NCBI GenBank assembly: GCA_001953115.1
Contig: LSSL01003523.1
Coordinates: 1 to 13,825, forward strand
Direction of reading: 5' to 3'
DNA from: Smittium mucronatum
Lineage: Eukaryota > Kickxellomycota > Harpellomycetes > Harpellales > Legeriomycetaceae
Length of the DNA: 13,825 nt
Part shown: positions 8,768 through 13,825 of the stretch, piece by piece
Numbering within the stretch: position 1 is the stretch's first letter
Layout: every line of letters begins with the position of its first letter
Position numbers and translations under genes: made by a program
Notes under the pieces: generated by a model
What the model was told of the DNA's origin: nothing
What the model saw: the letters and a program-made list of their open reading frames with translations, nothing else
Database searches by the model: none

Positions 8768-8866
8768 CTTAATATGAACACCCCCTTGAAATATAATATA
8801 AGATTAACCGGGCTCTTATAAGTGAAAATTAATCAATATTATATGCAATGACGTTCATATTAAGTT
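8766..8866. repeat. Perfect 14-bp inverted repeat at the 3' edge of the DIRS element
   Basis: aacttaatatgaac at 8766-8779 is the exact reverse complement of gttcatattaagtt at 8853-8866. The left arm overlaps the presumed recombinase stop and is followed by a C run; the right arm is followed by a C-rich run too. DIRS elements carry inverted terminal repeats and an internal complementary region directly after the recombinase gene, so this is a candidate for part of that structure. No matching sequence was found convincingly upstream of gag. Confidence 0.55.
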
Positions 8867-8867
8867 C

Positions 8868-9070
8868 CCCCCTCCCCTTTACATTTTAATTTGCTATAAA
8901 TGATAAGGATAACATAATACCGTACATATGGTATAATATATAAAATTTTTAGTCACTCATTTTAATTGCTTATTATTATTTTTAAGTTTTGAAAGCTTCG
9001 TTTTATTATCAATTAAAAGATTATAAAACTTAATATGACCTCCATTTTCATATAATATCGATTAATATTT
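8868..9070. repeat. AT-rich DNA ending in a diverged direct repeat of 8766-8810
   Basis: aacttaatatgac at 9027-9039 continues as ctcca, tcatataatat and gattaa. This parallels aacttaatatgaac, ccccctt, aaatataatat and agattaac at 8766-8810. The two copies are 261 bases apart and are similar over about 45 bases. They may be decayed terminal repeats of the DIRS element. The DNA between is otherwise featureless. Confidence 0.4.
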
Positions 9071-9510
9071 AATTTACTGTTAGATTTTTTCGAATTTTTC
9101 AATTACTAAATTTCAATTTCAATTTCAGTTTAACTTATAAAATTTATTCAACTTATTTTTTAAAAAAAATATTAAATTAAATTATATCGACAGCTAAACC
9201 AATAATTTTTATAATTACAAGCCATTTAATTCCTCCAGAGTCCAGTATGTAAAAAATTTCACGTACATCAGAGGCTACTAACGTATGTAGAGCTGAAATT
9301 TGGCTCATGTTTTTTTTTTAGTAAAAATTCAAAAAAACGAATTTTTATTTATAATTATAAAAAATTATGTAAATTTTTTCGAGAAAAAATGGTGCTAGTA
9401 ACCAATTGAAGATTTGAATGAAAAATCAGCTTTCTGAAAAAAAATTAGCAGTTTTTGCGATGTGATATTGGATCACAAACGTAAAAAAGTTTCCAAAAAA
9501 GTAGTTAAAA
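9071..9510. other. AT-rich spacer with no recognisable gene
   Basis: No substantial open frame, RNA gene or clear repeat is seen here. Confidence 0.55.
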
Positions 9511-9800
9511 ATACAGCTCTATAAATTTTTTGAGATAAAAAGACACTTTTTGTAAACTGAAATTTGACTAAGTGTTTATTTACGAGTAATATTAAATGAC
9601 TAAAAAAAAAAATCTACAGCTGCGGTTAATAAAAAGGCACTTTCTGTCCAAAAAAACCCTGCTATTTACGCATAATATTGATCTGCGAGGAGAGAGGGGG
9701 GAGGTTTAAACAATAGTATATCACATAAACCTATCTTTATAGCTTTTTTCAATAAAAAATACTATCTATGTCCAAAAATTTGCCATTTTATTTGATTAAA
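9511..9800. repeat. Three diverged tandem repeat units of about 95-120 bp
   Basis: Units begin near 9511, 9612 and 9731. Each has an agct or tatagct-like start, then an A-run with agacact, ggcactt or atactatct, a tgt-aa or tgtccaaaa motif, and an end related to tttacgagtaatatt, tttacgcataatatt or ttttatttgatt. The first two are the more alike. A possible fourth begins near 9880. They are too diverged to define a consensus by eye. Confidence 0.35.
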
Positions 9801-12800
9801 ACGAGTTTTGGCTGAGTAAAAATCTTATTCATAATTTTTACTCCATAAATAATTATGGTTTTATTGCACAATACACAATTAGATATGGATAAAAAAATAT
9901 CTTTTCTTTGCCAAAATCTTTTTTTCGATGCTGATATTTTGCTCCCAAAAAGATTAAATCCAATTTAATATCATTTTTACAAATCCAACATAAATGAGCT
10001 AATCTTTATTATAACACAATATTTTTTATTTATTAAAATTAAAAATACCTTTCTCTATTTTTTTTTAATTTTTATTATTGAAAAAAATAAAAAATTCTAA
10101 AAATAACCAAGAAATAGAATTTTATATAATTAAGTTTACTTCTATAAAAGTCAAATAAAAAATAAAGTTTTAAGCTGTATAAATATTTATCAATTCTTCG
10201 CTCAAAATTTCGGAATAATTTTTTTACTCTCTAACATCCACCAAAAAAAAATGTCGATATCATATTTATGCATATATCTAAAAATTTAATTATTTAAGAT
10301 TAATAATATAATTCAAAGGTTCTAATATTGATTTTAATTCTTCGACTAATCATAAATAATCAGCTAAAAAATCGAGTTTTCTATTAGAAGTATTTATAAA
10401 AATTTAATTTAACAACTCATGATGTCTATTTATCCTATAAATATTTTTTAGTTGGTTTATTTTGATATTAAAAGCTATATTTACATTTAGATATCAAAGA
10501 TACCGATTTTTTCCTTTTTTTAAAGCAACGAAAAGTAATCTAATTAAAATTGTTGCTCAAAATTCGTTACAATATTTAATTTTAATCAAGTTTAAAGGAT
10601 AAATTTTATACTGGTTTCTCTTGTGGATATATTATGTTCACTTTAATCCAGAATAATTTTATGTAAATGAAAAAAAATAAATGTGGAATTCAAGTTTGAT
10701 AGTAATTCATAATAATATATGGGGAGCTATTTAAAAAAATCCTTTCTGATATTTGAGCATTACAATTAATCTTATATACTATACATTTGGTATTTAAAAT
10801 GAGATATATTTATGTATTTATTAAAATAAATCGGGTTTAATTTATTTACCTAATTAAGCATAGAATTTTCTGAACGAGAATTTAAATTAATTAATAAAAA
10901 TAATGATTAAAAAAACTAGGAAATCATATTAGATATTTATATATATTATTGAAAAATACCAAATAATTTTAGACGATTATTCAAAAAAGAATCCAAAAAC
11001 GGAATATTGATAAAAATATAAAAATCGAAAATTTTAACTATATATGCACAAGAAAATTATTTGAAATCTTATCTATTTTTAAGAAAAAAGATTCTTTAAT
11101 GAAAAATCTCGCCTTAACGAAGAATAATTCATTTTTAAAATGATCCCAACTTTCAAATAAGACAAGTTTTTTTCGATTTAAAGTGGGTTTTTTAGTGCAG
11201 GAATCATATTCCAATTTTGTATTTTTTAATAAAATATAACTAAAATTAAATTTGATTTTTTGATTTAAATAAAAAAAAAAGCATAATTTAAAAAATATAT
11301 AGATTTTTTATTAAAATAAAATTTTAGTGAGCTTTGGGTACAATTATATTTTTAAAACACATAAAAAAAATAGTCTATTAATACTTCTATAGCTATTTCA
11401 AATTCAATTTTTTTAATGATAGCATTTATAAATCACCGTTTTTAATTTCAAAATTATTAATTTGAGCCTTTTAAATAATTTTAAACAAATATTTGGAGAT
11501 AAAAAATAAAAAAGCTACATTTTTCAAAACTTATGTATTTTTTATAATTCGCTATAATAAATGTAACAGATAAAAAAAGTTCGAAAACTTGTTTTTATAG
11601 AAAATAATTTGCCTAATTCAGAGGCCCTTGACATATTAAAGTTTTAATTTTTAATTGATTATAAATTGAAATTGCATGTATAAATTGAAATTTTATAAAG
11701 ATGCACAAAATAGAAAAATAAAACCTCATTATTGAAAAATCAGAATTATTTTTATAATGAAACCTATTTTAATTAAGCTTTTTTTTCCAAAATATATAAA
11801 GGATTTTATTTTCCCTTAAGAATAAATATGTAACCTAACATTATTGAAATTATAATCATTTTTAAAGACTAATAATCCGTTTTGACCTTTTATTAAAAAA
11901 TAAACCCCTAATTTTTTTTGGTCATCTAATATCAAAAAATATGAAAGTTTTAATTATTTTCGATTTTTAGAGTAAAAATTAAAGCATTTTTGACAAAATT
12001 TTTATAAATATTATAAATTCTTGGTATTTTTATCGTGGTTAATATGCAAGGAAAATGATTTTTTTAAAAAAAAAATTAATATTTTACTAAAATTACTAAT
12101 GGTGCGTAATTAATTGCACTTTTAATATGTTTTCTAATTCAAATTTGGTTAAAAAATAAAAACTTTTATAAAAAAATATTTGGATATTTTTATAAATTTC
12201 CATAATAGTTAATATGCATTAAATTTTTTTTCTTTACATCTCATAAGATTTATGGATACGCCAAAAAAAAATTAAAACTCAAATTTTAAAGTATAAAAAT
12301 TGAATAAATAATTAAGCGAGGTATTGTTTAAAATTTCATTGACTGGGGAGACCTTTAAATTTTAGTAAATGAAAATTTAATTTCACCATATTTTGTATAT
12401 TAAATTGTAGTTATACAATTAATTTTATTTAGAAATAAAAATTCAAATAATATCCATAAAAGGGTAAAAAGTGTGCTGTTTTCTAATTCAGAAATTGTGA
12501 CATATTAAACGATATTATTTATGTAAAAAATACCATTTTTAATAAAAAAATGTTCAGATAAAATATTTTTTTCGAATTTTTTTTTTTTAAATTGAATTTA
12601 AAAATAGAAATTAATGATAGAAACAAAATACTAATATGGTATTTTAAAAAAAGAATAAAACATAAATAAATATTGATTATAAATTCTCCATTTTAGGAAA
12701 ATTATAAAATTATACAATTTTTATTTATTGATATAGTTTAAAAAAAAAAACGCATTATTCAATGAAAAAATTATAATTTAATATTAAAATCAACCTTTTT

Positions 12801-13310
12801 ATCAATAAATTTTTTTATACAATTAAAAAATAATTATGATCTAAAAATCAAATTAATTAAAAGATATTAAAAATAACCCGTTTAAAAAAATAAATACATA
12901 TAAATGTTTTTGGTGTTTAAAAAAATAAATTTGAATAAGAATCGATTAAATATTAATGTTCAAGCGATCAGATTTTTTTCAAAAAACCAAAACCAAAACC
13001 AATAATATTAATATTTAAGATATCTTAAAATATTCCATCGAATATTAAAGAAAATTAAAATCCAATTATTTTTAAAAATTATTTTGGTAAAATATGATAA
13101 ACTTAATTTCAATATAGTATATAATATCATAAGAAATACTGATTTGTGATAAAAATAAAAGTAATAGAAAATATTTCGAAGCTATTTTTATTTGATATAA
13201 AAACCTAAAAATTTATAATAATATAACATTTTAAAACATAAAATTTATTCGTTAATACAATAAAAAAAATACAAAAAACAACTTAAATATGTGAAAATTT
13301 ATAAAAATTA
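9801..13310. other. Extremely AT-rich desert with faint diverged repeats
   Basis: About 3.5 kb of mostly A and T with frequent homopolymer runs, no frame above about 60 codons and no RNA gene that I can see. Two pairs of short repeats stand out. One is ctaattcaga plus tgacatattaaa at 11613-11640 and at 12483-12509. The other is a gatatttttat or ggtatttttat segment plus gttaatatgca at about 12023-12050 and 12183-12220. They suggest old, heavily mutated repeat copies, but chance matches are common in DNA of this composition. Confidence 0.5.
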
Positions 13311-13320
13311 TATATATAAA

Positions 13321-13480
13321 CTCTCTTATGCCGCTCTAGCTACGAAAAAAAAACATGTAAATCAGATAAAGAAGGCTGGTATAATACTTAAACATTGAAA
13401 AAAACATTTCGTGGCACGCAGATGCTAATCAATAATAAAAATTTTTTCAGATAAAATTTAAAACCAGCAGAGTCTGATTT
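13321..13480 (-). repeat. Degenerate copy of the unknown repeat (middle copy, 241 bp from the right copy)
   Basis: This segment matches 13562-13722 at a constant offset of 241 bases. Anchors are gccgctctagc (13330) against gtcgctctagc, cgtggcacgcagatgctaatca (13410) against cgtggcacgcggatgccaatca, and ccagcagagtctg (13464) against tcggcggtgtcag. Many differences are C to T or G to A relative to the right copy, and A runs are inserted, so it codes for nothing now. The pair looks like a tandem duplication of which this is the more decayed unit. Confidence 0.7.
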
Positions 13481-13553
13481 TTTTTTTACCGGAAATATAT
13501 TTTAAAGTCAATAAAAAATTATAAAAACAAATTTAAAAAAATTAAAAAATTAT

Positions 13554-13825
13554 TCACCCAACTCCCCTCTGTCGCTCTAGCAGCTCCATACCTCGAGGGC
13601 ATTGGTTCAAGGAGGCTATCGAATCACTTAAACTCTGTAGCTTAAGTGTTCGTGGCACGCGGATGCCAATCAAAAATTTGGCTGTTTCCAACAAAAATTT
13701 ATGATCGGCGGTGTCAGCTTGTAGCTGACTTAAAGTTTGTTTAGACTCCCCCCCAAGGAGTTTTCCAACTATCCCCAACCGGGATTCATTGAAATTCGAA
13801 AGTTGGTTTTTTATGTCTGAGCGGA
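13554..13825 (-). CDS. Partial open frame in the unknown repeat (right copy), unidentified protein
   Basis: The minus strand is open for 89 codons from the window edge (first whole codon at 13823) to a TGA at 13554-13556. No start is assigned because the frame enters from outside; a TTG at 13776-13778 is not a convincing initiator in a eukaryote. The peptide is leucine-rich and probably helical, with segments KLLGGESKQTLSQLQADTAD, FLLETAKFLIGIRVPRTLKL and ELLERQRG. I see no catalytic motif, membrane segment or zinc-binding pattern. It is less AT-rich than its surroundings, and related but broken copies lie at 13321-13480 and 1-200. It may be an internal or C-terminal exon or fragment of a transposon protein or of a repeated host gene. 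I cannot assign a function. Confidence 0.35.
   Translation of the reverse strand, partial: RSDIKNQLSNFNESRLGIVGKLLGGESKQTLSQLQADTADHKFLLETAKFLIGIRVPRTLKLQSLSDSIASLNQCPRGMELLERQRGVG

Overview
The window reads as a transposon graveyard in an AT-rich eukaryotic nuclear genome. I see no intact host gene, no tRNA or rRNA gene, no CRISPR array and no bacterial-style operon. Everything recognisable is a transposable element or an unassigned repeat, set in very AT-rich DNA with long A and T runs. The decayed DIRS-type retrotransposon (tyrosine recombinase class) has a gag-like part that resembles, from my general memory of the family, elements of early-diverging fungi (Mucoromycota). That is a weak taxonomic hint; a protist or an animal with DIRS elements is not excluded.

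Layout. Bases 1-200 hold a degenerate copy of an unknown, possibly coding repeat. Bases 527-3043 are a short non-autonomous hAT-like element (TAGGGCT ends, perfect 8-bp target duplication attgatac). It is split near its left tip by a 2,000-bp non-autonomous Mutator-like element at 545-2544, which has about 331-bp inverted repeats and a perfect 10-bp target duplication ggtgattaat. Bases 3052-5030 are AT-rich filler with one clean hairpin. Bases 5032-8767 are the dead DIRS element on the + strand, in the order gag-like, reverse transcriptase, RNase H, linker, tyrosine recombinase. It is full of stops and frameshifts but can be followed almost end to end. A hairpin and a nearby direct repeat lie just past its 3' end and may be remains of its terminal repeats. 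Bases 9070-13310 are an extremely AT-rich desert containing faint, strongly diverged repeats. Bases 13321-13825 hold two more copies of the first repeat, in opposite orientation and spaced 241 bp apart. The better copy carries an open frame of 89 codons that runs off the window edge.

The genes do not work together as a system. What the sequence records is history: a hAT element inserted, a Mutator-like element then landed a few bases inside its left end, and separately a DIRS element inserted and decayed. The least explained item is the repeat that occurs at both window edges in inverted orientation.
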